DNA from: Owenia fusiformis
Taxonomy: Eukaryota > Annelida > Polychaeta > Sabellida > Oweniidae
Assembly (NCBI GenBank): GCA_903813345.2
Contig: CAIIXF020000008.1
Location: forward strand, 5,587,341-5,651,340
DNA length: 64,000 bases
Direction: 5' to 3'
Within the stretch, counting starts at the first letter, position 1. Every line of letters starts with the position of its first letter. Under the pieces are notes generated by a model. The model ran no database searches, was not told the DNA's origin, and saw only the letters and a program-made list of their open reading frames with translations. A program made the position numbers and the translations under genes. This document shows, in pieces, positions 47,101 through 57,980 of this stretch.

Positions 47101-50100
47101 GGAGTTTCGCACAAAAAGAGATTTTCAAGATGGCCACTTAATTTCAAAATGGCGGCCATTTTTCGTAAAAATATGTAATCTTTGATAACTCAAATACCAG
47201 TGAACGGATTTGGTTCAAATGTTATATGATGATGCTTAGGGACACAGTAGCTATGTTCGACAAAACATTTTCAAGATGGCCGCTTAATTTCAAAATGGCG
47301 GCAATTTTTCGTAAAAAACGTAATCTTTGATAACTCAAATACCAGTGAACAGATTTGGTTGAAATTTTATATGATTATGCCTTGGGACACAGTAGCTCTG
47401 TTCAAGAAATAATTTTCAAGATGGCGGCTGATATTCAAGATGGCGGCCCATATTCATAATAAAAAACATAATCTTTGATAACTCGTATACCAGTGAACGG
47501 ATTTGGTTCAAATTTTATATGCTGATGCCTAGGGACAAAGGAGTTTTGCACAAAAAGAGCTTTTCAAGATGGCCGCTTAATTTCAAAATGGCGGCCATTT
47601 CTCGTAAAAATATGTAATCTTTGATAACTCAAATACCAGTGAGCGGATTTGGTTCAAATTTTATATGATGATGCTTAGGGACACAGTAGCTATGTTCGAC
47701 AAAACATTATCAAGATGGCCACTTAATTTCAAAATGGCAGCAATTTTTCGTAAAAAAACATTATCTTTGATAACTCAAATTCCAGTGAACATATTTGGTT
47801 GAAATTTTATATGATTATGCCTAGGGACACAGTAGCTCTGTTCAAGAAATAATTTTCAAGATGGCGGCTGAATTTCAAGATGGCGGCCCATATTCTTAAA
47901 AAACGTAATCTTTGATAACTCATATACCAGTGAATGGATTTGGTTCAAATTTTATATGATGATGCCTAGTTCACCATGGTATAAACTAACTTTGTGCCAA
48001 ATTTCATGCTTCTATCACAAAGTACACAAACATTTCAACATTTACACTAGCTATAATAAGCATAATATGTTTTGTTCGGTGGGATTTGCTACTCCGTGGA
48101 GTTGCTGTTTTTCTAGTTTGGATTGTAGATATTTAAGCCCTGTTTTCTGAGGATGTGATGATGTTTTGCCTATGTGTGAGGGGCTTTTATTTCACTATTA
48201 CAGTCTATGTAGTTTTAAGAAGATGTAATGTTGTCATAGTGTCAAAAATTAGTGCTTTCTAGAGAAGTAATGAGTAAAAATCAATCATTTTTATTTATTC
48301 CAATTATAATATTTGCGAGATTGCTAAATGTTATTGAATTATATTACAGAACTCTTGCATCAACTTTTCTAAGCACTCTCATCTGTTCATAGTTCATCTG
48401 ACTAGTAATAGACAGGTGGCTTGAAAGGCTAGATTTGCATTACAAATTGTCTTATTGTTGATTTAAAATATTATTTAATTCATGTATTTCTATTCTAGTC
48501 AGTGCAAGTCTTCCAAGCTGCCTAGTGAACTGCCTCAAGGTTTGGTCAACAAGGCTCTGTATGCTGGCTAACACTGACAAGATCTTTTATCCATTGATGA
48601 TATTCAACATTTACATTGCAGTTGGTAAGTTAATGCAGCAATTTTTATTTTATCATTTGACATTTAGCATGACATCTTTCCTCAATTTTAACACTCTTAC
48701 ATTAGATTGGTGGCAGATAAAGATTTTAGCTGAATTGTCAACTTAAAAATACTAAAGCATAAATGCCTGCTATCTTTCTAGTGTGTTTGTCTTCTAAAGG
48801 TAGTAATTGATTTTTATGTCTTGGCAACTCAACTCAAGTTAACCCAACCTATATGGAGGCCATGTTGAACGCTTGTAAAGTCATGTGTCATCTTCATGTA
48901 AGCTTTATACATGAGGTGAATACTGTTATTTTTGAAGTATTTCAGCTACATGTGCCTGTCCAGTGTTCCCCAATGCCTGGCACAGTAGTTCTATTGTGTT
49001 CTTGCCACGTCTTGGTAAAATGTCTAGTAGCTTCTCAACTTTCTTCTTCCTTGTTATTTGAGCCTCTATTTCATCCTTTAGGTCAGGGGTCAACACTCTG
49101 AAATATGCAATTTTTGATTATTGAGCATGGCACAATTATATAACATGATGCAATGTACATAATATGATGCAATGTATGTAACATGATGCAATGTATGTTA
49201 TATGATGCAATGTATGTAACATGATGCAATGTTTGTAATATGATGCAATGCATGTAATGCATGATGCAATGTATTAACATGATGTAATGTATGTAGCATG
49301 ATGTAAGGAATGTAACAACATGATGCGATGAATGCACGAATGTAACATGATGCAATGAATGTATGATTGAAACATGATGTAATGTATGTAGCATGATGCA
49401 ATGTATTAACATGATGCAATGTACATAATATGATGCAATACATGTAACATGATGCAATGTATGTAATACGATGCAATGTATGTAACATGATGCAATGAAT
49501 ATAATATGATGCAATGCATGTAATGCATGATGCAATGTATTAACATGATGTAATGTATGTAGCATGATGCCATGTATCTAACATGATGCAATGAATGCAT
49601 GCATGTAACATGATGCAATGTTTGTAACATGATGTAATGTATGTAGCATGATGCAATGAATTAACATGATGCAATGTTGTAGCATGATGCAATGTATATA
49701 ACATGATGCAATATAACAGATGAAATATATGTAAAACGATTCAATGTTTGTAACATGAAGCAAGAATGCATGATTGAAACATGATACAATGCACTTAACA
49801 TGATGCAACAAATGTAAGATAAAATGATAATCATCCTATCTAACATAAGACCTTGCATTTGATATAGAAACATAAAAAGATAACAGATTGCAAGAATCAC
49901 TCCTTGTTTTATACATATATGTACTTTAGTTCTTAGTCTTACATAATACTGTACATGGAATATTCTTACCCCAATTGTAATAAGTGACTCAGCAATGATC
50001 CAGGTTCAATCTCATCCCCCAGTGTGGCATAGTTGCTTCGTATCAGCTCTCTGTCTTCAGGGGGCATCAGCATATCTAAGCCTCCACCCTCAGTACTTAT

Positions 50101-53100
50101 GTGGTCTTCAATGAGGTCTTTAAGCTTCAATATATGATCCAAAGCTTCAGACTTCTTCTCAAAGATATCATCCTTGGTAATGGTGTGGTTAAGTTTCTGC
50201 AGGAAGGTTACAGCATCGACGTAAGTGACGCTTTCCTCAATACGATGTTTTTCTAGTTTCAACATGTGGTTGATACTAGCATCCCTAGATGCTGGGAGGT
50301 CTAATACTGTTTGGCCAAACTTGTTGGAAATGTTGACTCTGGCTTTATTCTGAAGCAGGATCTTCACGAGTCCTGGGTGCATTTCTTTCACTGCATAATG
50401 AAGGGCAGTGAATTCATCTTGGTCTTTGTTGTTCACGATGGATTTCACTTTCTCATTCTGTAGTAGATGCTCCAAAATCTCACATCTTAATGACTCTGGT
50501 AAATTTCCAACCACACACAGCACATGAAGAATTGTTTTTCCAGTTTTGTTTTGGACTGAGACATCACAACCGGCAGTGAATAGGGTATCTAACTTTGGGA
50601 TTGCACTTTTCCCATAATATAGGACAGCTAAATGGAGTGCAGCATATCCACTATCATTCAGTTCATCTAAGTTGCTTACTTTGCCACTTTCAATGATCAG
50701 TTCTAAATATTTAGGTGATCTACATTTCGCTGCTTCATGAAGTGCATTATCTCCATCCTCATCAGCGATGTTTGGATCAATGTTTTCCAGGGATATTAAA
50801 TATTTGAAAAGTTCTGGATGATCGTTCATTACTGTTCGTATAAGTACAGTTCTGCCTTGCTGACATTTAGCATTTACATCACAACCAGCTTCAACAAGCA
50901 TCTTGGAGACCTGCAAAATAGCAAAAGAATCATAAGTTCACTTTTTTTTATGTCACCACCACAAGTTGTGACATAGTGTTATAGTCTCAAACTTTTTTGT
51001 GGATGGTGTTGGGGATTAGGTGGTTTGTCTTTGGTGGTTTGTGTTTGGCATCTGTAACATATGGCAGGTGGTGACATTTTGCATGTTAATGACTTGTGTT
51101 TTCCTTACCATGTATATGTAGTATTAACATATGAATAAGGATGTTTTGTCTTGAACATTTTGAAGTAAGTTTAGTGTTTATTTTCTATACTAGACCAGAT
51201 GTTATTCTCATTCAGTTAGATAAAATATCATAAAGGATTTTGTGTCGTGAAATTTATTTGTCTTTACCTTCAGTTTTGATTCTTCTGTCATTGACAAATC
51301 GCTGCTAGTATTGTACAGTGGGGTGTCGTTGTATCTGTTATGATTATTGACATCACACCCTCGCTTAATGCATAACTCTATGACTTCTAAAGGGCTTTGA
51401 CTGCAAATAGCATGATTCAATATATTCGTTCCTTCCTCATCTGTGTACATTATATCACTTCCACCTCGTAATAATTCCTGGCACATTTCTAACTGAAGAG
51501 AGGATTTACCAACAGCCAAATCTATGACATCTCCATAAGGATCTGATGCAATATCAACCTTACTATCAACAAGTAACCTTATCATATCAAGATTGCTGCG
51601 GTAAACAGCATGCCTTAGAACTGTCCATTCTCTTTCATCAGTGGCATTAATGTCAAACCCAGCATCAATCAGTGATCTTGCTATATCAATATCATTGTGT
51701 TTTACAGCGATGTGCAGTACAGTGCATCCATCAGAGTCTCGCTGGTCTTTGTCTAGAGAATTTTTCTGTCTGCTCAATATTTTTTTCACTCCGTTAATCT
51801 TGCCCGCTTGAACTGCGTCAAGAATTGATGTTTCATCACCTAGATAACATAATGATCATGAATTATTCAATGAAAACTGACGAAACAAGGGTTTCCCTGT
51901 AAAGCGGTCACATAATATGTTTGCAGGGGTAGCATGATCTTATAGTACAGTGATTCATTGGCCATCTATTAAACAATACAAATTATGACAATTCGTATTA
52001 CAAATATGGTTGAAGTTTTAACATACCAAATTCATCATATTCCTCTACTTTCCTTGCCAGATCGATGCGTCCAATTTCTGTTAACAGCTTTGTTAGATAA
52101 GACACATCACTCTTTGAAACAGTTTCTTTAGAGACGAGAAGCTCAATTAGCTCTAGACCTTTGGCAGCTCCCTCTAGAATCCCTCGCTCAAACTTAGGAC
52201 CCCTTAGTAGCATCTTCAAACTTGCAATGTCATCTGCAATAAAACAACCTTGTGGATTGTGTTTGAATCAAAAGATAACAGTAAAAGATAACAGTAAGTG
52301 ATCCATTTGCTCACCATCCATTTCCATAGGTTAAGTTTAACCAAATAAAAATATTTTATTGGACTTAATAGTCTAGATAGAGATGCATAAGCATCCTTGG
52401 TAAATCATAAAATGACTCATTTGAAATATTAAACAAGTCATCCTGAAAACCCGTCATGTTAAGGAAAACCATTTAAAGGATGATTCATATGTGATCACCA
52501 CTTATTTAAGATCATTATTTTTATCATATCTTGAAGAATCATAGAACTATGTAATATTCATAATGCCGTCTGAAATATGTAAAGTGTATACTATACTGTA
52601 CATAAATGACCAATATCTACCATTAGTAGTAAATATTATTGTCGCAATAGAAATGAATAGAAGATTGAAATTCTTACCCTCTAAAAGATCATTTCCAATG
52701 TGGGTGATCAGTCTGTTGAATGGCTCAATTTTAACCTGTGTTGCCATGCTTCTGGATTGCACTAAAGATAAAATAAGAATTATTATCCAGTACTTGGACA
52801 GGTTTCACAAATCTTAAAGGTTAAAACTTAATAACACACTGAATGACCTTAGTTTTAATCCAAATGACCTAAAATCATTTTTGATGCGTTCATAATTGAT
52901 AAAAGTAACTATTTCCATATTATTTTCAATGAAACCTTTGGGGGCACCTTCAGGTACATTAGGTAATGGCTCCTTTTCAAATTTGACAAACAATTTTCAA
53001 AAAACATATTTCTAGATGTACTTTTACATCTAGATTTCAAATATGACATCACTTTGACTGAGACAGGTGATCACTAGAGAGAGATGTTCACTAAGACAGG

Positions 53101-56100
53101 TTTTACTGACAGTAATGATATTTCATATTTACAAAAAATATCCTGAACTTTATATGTATTGCTATCTGTACAGTGAATACTACAAACACATTTGAGCTGT
53201 GTTCCTTTTAGCTGTTTAATTATGTATCTATGTCTAGTCTTGGACTCGAACTTGGTCTCATTGTAATATATTAATAGTATGTCTCAAATATCACTCATTT
53301 TATGCTGTTTGATTTGATTATTGCAGTTAAGAATAAGATCTATATCAAACTTACCAGTTAGCTCTTTTCAAGCTGCTCGTGTACACAGATATGTAGTCTG
53401 AATATAAATGTAGTGTATACAGGAAGTGGATGTCTAAATTATCTCGTGCAGTGACTCACTCTCAAAGTCAGCTGTTGTATTCCAGACTAAATAAACATAA
53501 TACATGCACAGTAAAACCTTTATATCTGAACACCACTCTCAAGTTAAACACACACAAATGTGAAGAATTTTTAACACCACTCTTAAGTAAAACACCCCAC
53601 ACACAAATGTGAAGACTTTTCTGAAAATGTGAAGTTTTCATATAAGAAAACCTGTCTAATATGAACACTTTTCATAAAATATCACAAGTTTGATATGAAA
53701 TCACACAAATATTTTTTCTTGTTTTTATGATGTTCGAGCTTTGACAGCTCAAACCTTTCTTTCTGACATAACTAAGTGGTCATTTGAAATAGGAATTTGT
53801 TGAGAATTTGTGTTCACCCTTCTTTAAAATCCAGAATTCCATAAATTAGATTGAATTAAATGTGAACTTACCCTAATTAGAACACTTTTAGCCGATTCCT
53901 GGTAATGTTGTCAGGCTTTGTTGTGTGTTGTTTTGATGGATCAGTTTGTGTAGTGGTAGTAGTTGGCTGAGTCTGTGGTACTATTCTAGACTAAAGCAGA
54001 TTGTGTGTTAATTTGTTCGAATGAGGAAGTTTTATTAATGAAAACTGCAGGGTTAGCTGGTTATCCCAACCTATCACTGCTTTTCAGTTGAATCAACAGG
54101 ATGCCTATTAATCATAATGTAAAGATAATTCACCAACCAGCAGTCAGGCAAATAAAAATGAGGACAAGAGGATGATATCAGCCTTAAAAAGTACTTTGAA
54201 TCATGTGGGAAGGGGGATTGGCCTAATATAAACATTTCACAATTTTTGGAATGGACTTAAGATTACCAAGTTTTACTATGTGCCAAAAAGTGCACACCCA
54301 AAAAGTACACATACTAATTTATAACCTACAGATTTAGATATATGACACAAGTTGACTAAAAAATTTTAAGGTTTTTCATGCCTTTCCATGATCTTCTGGG
54401 TAGATATCACTGAAATCTCCAATCCCACTCTATTGTTTAAGACAATGGTCATTTCTATAAATGTATTGTTTAAGGATTTAAGCCCTGGACTCAATGCATT
54501 TGAACCTAGAATGAAGAAATCCTAGTTGTGAACTGATTATTATTCCTAAAACGTGTTGTTTCAAAGTTTAGGAAACAACGCCTGAGTGGAATGAATCAGC
54601 CACAATGCATTGAGTCTATGCTTTTCACACATTGCAAAACATTTTATACAATATCACTTAAAAGACACAAAATAACTTCAGAAAATAATTTCCCTTTTTC
54701 AAGGAAACTCTTTGCAAGGGTCAGGTTGTCACTTTGGCAACCACGCATTACAATATGTTTTATGTATATATCACTTAAAAGATATGAATTGACTTAAGAT
54801 AAGAATTTCCTTTTTTCAAGGAAACCTTTTGCAAGGGTCAAGTTGTAACTTCTGTTTGTTTCAGTCAGCATCATGGATTATAACCTTGACAACCATACAA
54901 CACTCACCATTAGACCTGCATAACATGTAGCTTGTTATTCCCTATGATATTATTTATAGATTTTTACTGAACTATGAAATTGATCAGCTTATTGGTTTCA
55001 TTAGTTTCGATAAAGTCTAAAAATGACCTGGGGTGCATTGGAGTAGTATATTGCAATACAATTATATGAAATAGTGTGTTCTGATTGGCTGGAATTGGAC
55101 ACACCATACCTGTTTGAATACTTTTCATTTGCTCTTATTTGATTATCCCAATGAACGAAGTTCGGTAGGGATATAGTGAAGCCCTCCGTCCGTCCGTCAG
55201 TCCGTCCGTCCGTCCGTCCGTCCGGAAGATAACTCAAATATTAGTCGACGAATTTTCTTCATATTTGGTGGAAAGATGTATATTGATGAATAGTTTTACG
55301 CAAAAAAAAATTTTTTCAAGATGGCCGCCGCTTTAAAAATGACGGGACTTTTTCGCAAAAATCATAAATTTTTCATTCTAAACCAAAGTGATCAATATTA
55401 TTGTTTGAAATTTTGGTAGTATATTCGCAACATCTATCCATTTCACATATATTCCGTGTTTTTCATCCTGACCCCCAGGGGCCGTGTATGGGGGGTCAGG
55501 AAAACAGACATTTTCGCTAATTTTTAGATCTTTCTTAAGTATAGCTTTATTATACTCAAATGAAAGGCAATTAAGAGTAGATTGCAAATATTGTATCTTT
55601 TTTCTGATTCGAGCCTCGTAAAATTCAAAATGGCCGTCTTATGTACGATTTCGCAATAATTTTTCGATCCCTTCAATGTATGGCTATATAATACTCAAAT
55701 TGAAGGAATTTTGGAGTAGATCAAAATTATGGTATTATTTTTCAGATTTTACCTCAGAAAATTCAAAATGGATTTTTTCAAGATGGCCGCTGCTTTAAAA
55801 ATGACGGGACTTTTTCGCAAAAATCATAAATTTTTCATTCTAAACCAAAGTAATTTATATTATTGTTTGAAATTTTGGTGGTATATTCGCAACATCTATC
55901 TATTTCACACATATTCCGTGTTTTTCATCCTGACCCCCAGGGGTCGTGTATGGGGAGTCAGGAAAACAGAAATTTTCGCTTATTTTTAGATCTTTCTGAA
56001 GTATAGCTTTATTATACTCAAATGAAAGGCAATTCAGAGTAGATTGCAAATATTGTATCTTTTTTCTGATTCGAGCCTTGTAAAATTCAAAATGGCCGTC

Positions 56101-57841
56101 TAATGTACGATTTCGCAATCATTTTTCGATCCCTTCAAAGTATGGCTATATAATACTCAAATTGAAGGAATTTTGGAGTAGATCACAATTATGGTATTAT
56201 TTTTCAGATTTGTACCTCAGAAAATTCAAAATGGCTGCTTTGCAGGAATTCGCAATTCTAAAATCTAAATTTTTCAATTTTAACCAAAGTAATGAGTATA
56301 ATTGATTGGAATTCGGTAATTGATATTTTGTTCGTTGGGATTTGCTACTCCGCGGAGTTGCCGTTATCTAGTTACCATGGCATTTGCTCACACATTTCCT
56401 GGAGCAAGTTTTTATCACAATGAACAAAGTTTGAGGGGATATAGCAAATACCAGTGGACAGATTTGGTTTAAATTTTATATTCTGATGCCTAGAGACTTA
56501 GAAGCTCTGCTCAGGACAACATTTTCAAGATGGCTACCCCTTTTCAAAATGACTGCCATTTTGCATAAAAAAACTCAATCTTTGATTACTCAAATACTAG
56601 TTGATGGATTTGGTTCAAATTGTATATGCTGATGTCTAGGGACAAAGGAGTCCAGCTTGAGATGATGTCAATTGAATTTCAAAATGGCCGCCACTAAAAA
56701 CGTAATCTCTGATAACTCAAATACCAGTGAGCAGATTTAGTATTCTATGTGCTGATGCCTTCAGATAAAGGAGCATTGCTCAAGAGTTTTTTAAGATAGC
56801 CTCTGCAGCTGTTTTACATTGTATCTTCTTTATATAAAGGGCAATTAATATATACATACATAACATGTTTTGTTCAGTGGGATTTGATAGTCCTTGTTGC
56901 TGTTTTCTAGTTCTGACATTGATATAATCTCTTAATATAGACAATACAGAATTGAGTTCTCAACATTGTTATATTTGTCTAATTACAGGTCCATGGTTCA
57001 TAGGGGAGCTGATAGATGGCCACATTGGAGCATGTTTTGTATATGGCCTCTATACAAATGGCACATTCATTCCCGGGAGTCTAGTCTATGCTTATGGTAT
57101 TTTACAGGTAAGGCAGTGTCTCTTAAACAGCATAAATTAATAGGAATATCATATGTTTTGAAAAGTTAACATTAATTTCCATGTGATATTTGATCAGTCC
57201 TTACAACAATTGGAGCCTTAGGGTTGCTACCTCACGATAGCCTTTGGTCATTCTTTGTTTTAGAAGGTTAGAAATTCTAGATTAAAATTATATGTTTCAA
57301 TGGCAGCATGGTATGAAAAAACAGATAAATATTCTGTATAATGAAAGATATAGTATTACAGGTGTCAGGGTGTGTGTGTATGTTTTCATTTTAAACATTC
57401 CATAGTGAGAAAAACAGTATGAATATATGAATCTTATTTGTCTTGAAGAACAGGACTTTGTAAAATTGAAATGTACAGGAGCACAGTGCATCTGAATTCT
57501 GAAACTTCTAATTTCAGATCGTGACATTCAACATTCCGCTGACTTTCTATCTGGCACGTTGCCTTGAATTCTACACAGCAAAATTCAAAAAGGAAACCCA
57601 GTCTACCAAACTGCATATAATCCGCCAAGACTGGCCGTTGTATCTGATACTACTTTGGCAAACCTGGTTGTCCTACCATGGATTCTATTTAGCCTATGGG
57701 GGCGTTGCGTTCATGTTGTGCCCAATAAGAACATGGTCTGTAGTGTTTGGAATAATATTGAGAAAACGTGCCATCACATGTGTACAGGAGAAATATGGAG
57801 TAAACATTAAAAATGGCGACCATAAACTTTCAAAAAGTTGA
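32116..57841 (+). CDS. TMEM62: TMEM62-type transmembrane metallophosphoesterase
   Basis: Membrane protein with an N-terminal calcineurin-like phosphoesterase domain; substrate unknown. Exons: 32116-32301, 35822-35933, 40609-40746, 41038-41083, 41464-41611, 41918-42042, 43581-43703, 44109-44264, 44687-44846, 45010-45120, 46673-46754, 48499-48624, 56989-57107, 57518-57841; total 1956 bp, 651 residues, close to the vertebrate length. A signal anchor spans about residues 5-27. Metal-binding motifs are intact: SDIH (64-67), GDLTD (100-104), GNHD (143-146), GH at 233-234, GHLH (260-263). A hydrophobic C-terminal half follows with several membrane segments. The start is ATG at 32116 or 32119. Intron 12 contains an antisense gene, intron 6 a LINE, and intron 10 a minisatellite made from the exon 11 edge. 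Confidence 0.95.
32415..33982. mobile_element. 1.57-kb TA-flanked element with ~135-bp inverted ends
   Basis: Ends CAGTCAAATTTTTTATTC and (reverse complement) CAATCAAATTTTTTATTC continue as inverted repeats through the GATGTAACCACGTGTCTAC and GGTTACATCGTGGAACGCAG blocks. TA lies at 32413-32414 and 33983-33984. It contains a nested ~100-bp palindrome (about 32580-32690) and a CACGTG cluster. No transposase found. TMEM62 intron 1. Confidence 0.8.
33690..33770. promoter_or_regulatory. Cluster of four CACGTG palindromes
   Basis: CACGTG at 33690, 33727, 33754 and 33765, three of them as GTCACGTG, plus a CACATG at 33703. This is the E-box core bound by bHLH-zip factors. It lies inside the element above, so it may be an element feature rather than a TMEM62 enhancer. 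Confidence 0.4.
34371..34493. repeat. Hairpin with ~27-bp arms
   Basis: GAGGATTGGCTCCCAGAATG at 34371 recurs inverted at about 34466-34493 (CATTCTGGGAGTCAACCGTC). The loop is about 70 bp. Confidence 0.65.
34726..35336. mobile_element. Miniature element with 12-bp inverted ends and 9-bp target duplication, internally duplicated
   Basis: TAGTCTATATCC at 34726 is perfectly inverted at 35325-35336, and CTGTCAACC flanks both sides (34716-34724, 35337-35345). Eight-to-nine-base duplications fit hAT or Mutator-type transposases. The interior carries a 270-bp tandem duplication (next entry). A smaller relative beginning TTAGTCTA lies at 40419. Confidence 0.75.
34781..35320. repeat. Perfect 2 x 270-bp tandem duplication
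   Basis: 34781-35050 and 35051-35320 read identically, both starting TCTCTCCTGTGGG and ending TTTTTCAGAC. Identity implies a very recent duplication, or an assembly artefact. Confidence 0.9.
35346..35600. repeat. Scattered TCACGCAT motif cluster
   Basis: TCACGCAT-like heptamers or octamers occur at least six times in 250 bp (CACGCATTAGG, CACGCATTTGC, CACGCATCAA, CACGCAAATCACG, CACGCATTTGG, CACGCATTTGT). Spacing is irregular. Non-coding, upstream of TMEM62 exon 2. Confidence 0.5.
37340..38408. mobile_element. 1.07-kb Tc1/mariner-like foldback element, TA target
   Basis: Left end CGAGGGGTGATCCAAAAGTC and right end (reverse complement CGGGGGGTGATCCAAAAGTC) are flanked by TA at 37338-37339 and 38409-38410. 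A second inverted pair, CCTGCCACCCGGAACGGTAT at about 37512 and its inverse near 38217, shows the arms reach at least 200 bp. The frame at 37700-37915 has no recognisable domain. Confidence 0.85.
38420..38660. repeat. ~65-bp tandem repeat, left block
   Basis: Units around ATATATGTATTTATTGTAAC, then GACCATATGCA and ATTCACATTTAGTG, repeat three to four times. The same units continue at 39538-39755, so the LINE at 38665 inserted into or beside this array. Confidence 0.75.
38665..39537 (+). mobile_element. 5'-truncated LINE, C-terminal RT-protein fragment with poly-A
   Basis: The frame 38712-39422 (open also just upstream, with [12 protein letters not shown]) matches the C-terminal region of some LINE proteins. 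It has a [20 protein letters not shown] metal-binding-like motif. It ends in an A-rich tail at about 39508-39537. No RT core is present, so it is a dead copy. Confidence 0.7.
39538..39755. repeat. ~65-bp tandem repeat, right block
   Basis: Three units of the array seen at 38420-38660, including TTCGACCATATGCATTTTGC. Confidence 0.75.
40419..40537. mobile_element. 119-bp miniature element with 16-bp inverted ends
   Basis: TTAGTCTAGCTACAAG is perfectly inverted at 40522-40537. The flanks CTTTTACA and CTTTACAT suggest an imperfect 7-8-bp target duplication. It includes a C-run of about 14 bases at 40446. It lies 72 bp before TMEM62 exon 3. Confidence 0.65.
42112..43463 (-). mobile_element. 5'-truncated LINE with reverse transcriptase domain
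   Basis: The frame 43439-42300 begins inside the RT palm ([12 protein letters not shown] when read from just upstream), has SCRQGCPVS, then YANDTS where YADD is expected, and a C-terminal [17 protein letters not shown] motif. The second catalytic aspartate is replaced by asparagine. The tail is a short A run (T run at 42110 forward). AAACTAGT-like sequence flanks both ends (about 42103-42110 and 43456-43463), giving a probable target duplication. L1/Tx1-like by motif. TMEM62 intron 6. Confidence 0.8.
43485..43548 (+). repeat. Dispersed repeat fragment (start only)
   Basis: TATAATCTCCAACTTTTTTG matches the front of the copy at 50945. It ends about 30 bp before TMEM62 exon 7. Confidence 0.5.
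44838..44901 (+). repeat. TMEM62: Small duplication of the TMEM62 exon 9 donor
   Basis: The exon ends GTAACAGTAAAA and the donor is GTAAGTGTGACA at 44847. GTAAGTGTGACA recurs exactly at 44877, with GTGTGA variants between and after. So a second donor sequence lies 30 bp into the intron. Confidence 0.6.
45641..46718 (+). repeat. TMEM62: 19-copy, 56-bp minisatellite made of the TMEM62 exon 11 acceptor plus exon start
   Basis: Each unit is a TATATATTTCAG acceptor followed by ATGCAAGTGCTGTTTGGTGC and the rest of the first ~43 bases of exon 11. Units start near 45661, 45716 and so on every 56 bp to 46673. The last copy continues into the true exon (TCTGTCATGTTGACC). Left copies have diverged (for example ATGGAAGTG, CCAGGTGC, TTAAG in place of TTTCAG), while the last six are almost identical. 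The unit is not a multiple of three. Confidence 0.95.
46801..48117 (+). repeat. Dispersed repeat with CCGTCCG block and ATCCCACCGAAC ends (copy 1)
   Basis: Starts TTATCCCACCGAACGAAGTT and ends GTTCGGTGGGATTTGCTACT, making short imperfect inverted ends. A CCGTCCGT tract follows the start. The body is about seven ~170-bp units with ATAACTCAAATACCAGTG and CAAGATGGCGGC. Related copies are at 55141, 56411 and 59890. No coding frame. TMEM62 intron 11. Confidence 0.8.
48926..52747 (-). CDS. DED-ankyrin repeat-CARD protein, nested antisense in TMEM62
   Basis: Exons on the minus strand: 52678-52747, 52027-52233, 51268-51839, 49970-50910, 48926-49097; 1962 bp, 653 residues; all junctions GT/AG with matching phases. 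Residues ~8-88 form a death effector domain: hydrophobic helices, KGLELIELL, and the [13 protein letters not shown] end with the RxDL motif typical of DEDs. About nine or ten ankyrin repeats follow (~94-500; for example [26 protein letters not shown]). Residues ~565-653, split across the last intron, match a [40 protein letters not shown], then [12 protein letters not shown] and [14 protein letters not shown]. The protein has no caspase, kinase or NACHT domain, so it looks like an adaptor for death or immune signalling (inference). The frame stop at 49969 disappears when the strong GTAAGA donor is used. A probable 5' UTR exon ends at 53355. Confidence 0.88.
49130..49815. repeat. ~700-bp tandem array of AACATGATGCAATGTATGT units
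   Basis: Thirty or more units of about 16-21 bp around ATGATGCAATG. Several frames are open on the minus strand (Leu-His-His rich), a side effect of the unit. It fills the last intron of the DED-ankyrin-CARD gene, between the two halves of its CARD. Confidence 0.9.
50945..51100 (+). repeat. Dispersed repeat family, fullest copy
   Basis: Starts TATGTCACCACCACAAGTTG and ends GGTGACATTTTGCATGTTAA. Partial copies occur at 16220, 20506, 43485 and 61671. It sits in an intron of the nested gene. Confidence 0.65.
52748..53399 (-). other. Probable 5' UTR intron and non-coding exon of the nested gene
   Basis: On the minus strand TATCTTTAG just before the coding exon (TGCAATCCAGAAGC then ATG) looks like an acceptor, and AGCTAACTG|GTAAGT at 53355 looks like a matching donor. 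So transcription probably starts near or beyond 53400. No coding sense is lost by this model. Unproven. Confidence 0.45.
53400..55140. other. Non-coding part of TMEM62 intron 12
   Basis: Contains a tandem pair of AAACACACACAAATGTGAAG-like blocks (about 53545-53610) and a two-copy ~130-bp repeat around CAAGGAAACTCTTTGCAAGG (about 54640-54840). No further exon found. Confidence 0.5.
55141..56374 (+). repeat. Dispersed repeat with CCGTCCG block (copy 2)
   Basis: Starts TTATCCCAATGAACGAAGTT and ends GTTCGTTGGGATTTGCTACT. It includes an internal ~470-bp direct duplication (about 55313-55768 and 55780-56235, both with CCGTGTTTTTCATCCTGACC). Non-coding. Confidence 0.8.
56411..56912 (+). repeat. Dispersed repeat, decayed copy (copy 3)
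   Basis: Follows copy 2 almost directly. Keeps TGAACAAAGTTTGAGGGGAT at the start, ATAACTCAAATACCAGTG in the body and GTTCAGTGGGATTTG at the end; the CCGTCCG block is missing. It ends about 75 bp before TMEM62 exon 13. Confidence 0.7.
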
Positions 57842-57980
57842 TGTTGAATTTTTAATTTATTTAACAATGCAGTATTTTTTATTGTAATGTGTCATACAGA
57901 TTGTTTTAGTCTATGCAGACCATATTATCTCATTTAAGCTCACTTATACAAATATACAACAATGTTCATATGTTCATTTT

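Noticed and set aside
49083-49900. Overlapping minus-strand frames rich in Leu-His-His and Ile-Ala-Ser-Cys
   Set aside because: By-products of the ATGATGCAATG satellite; several frames are open at once and none resembles a protein.
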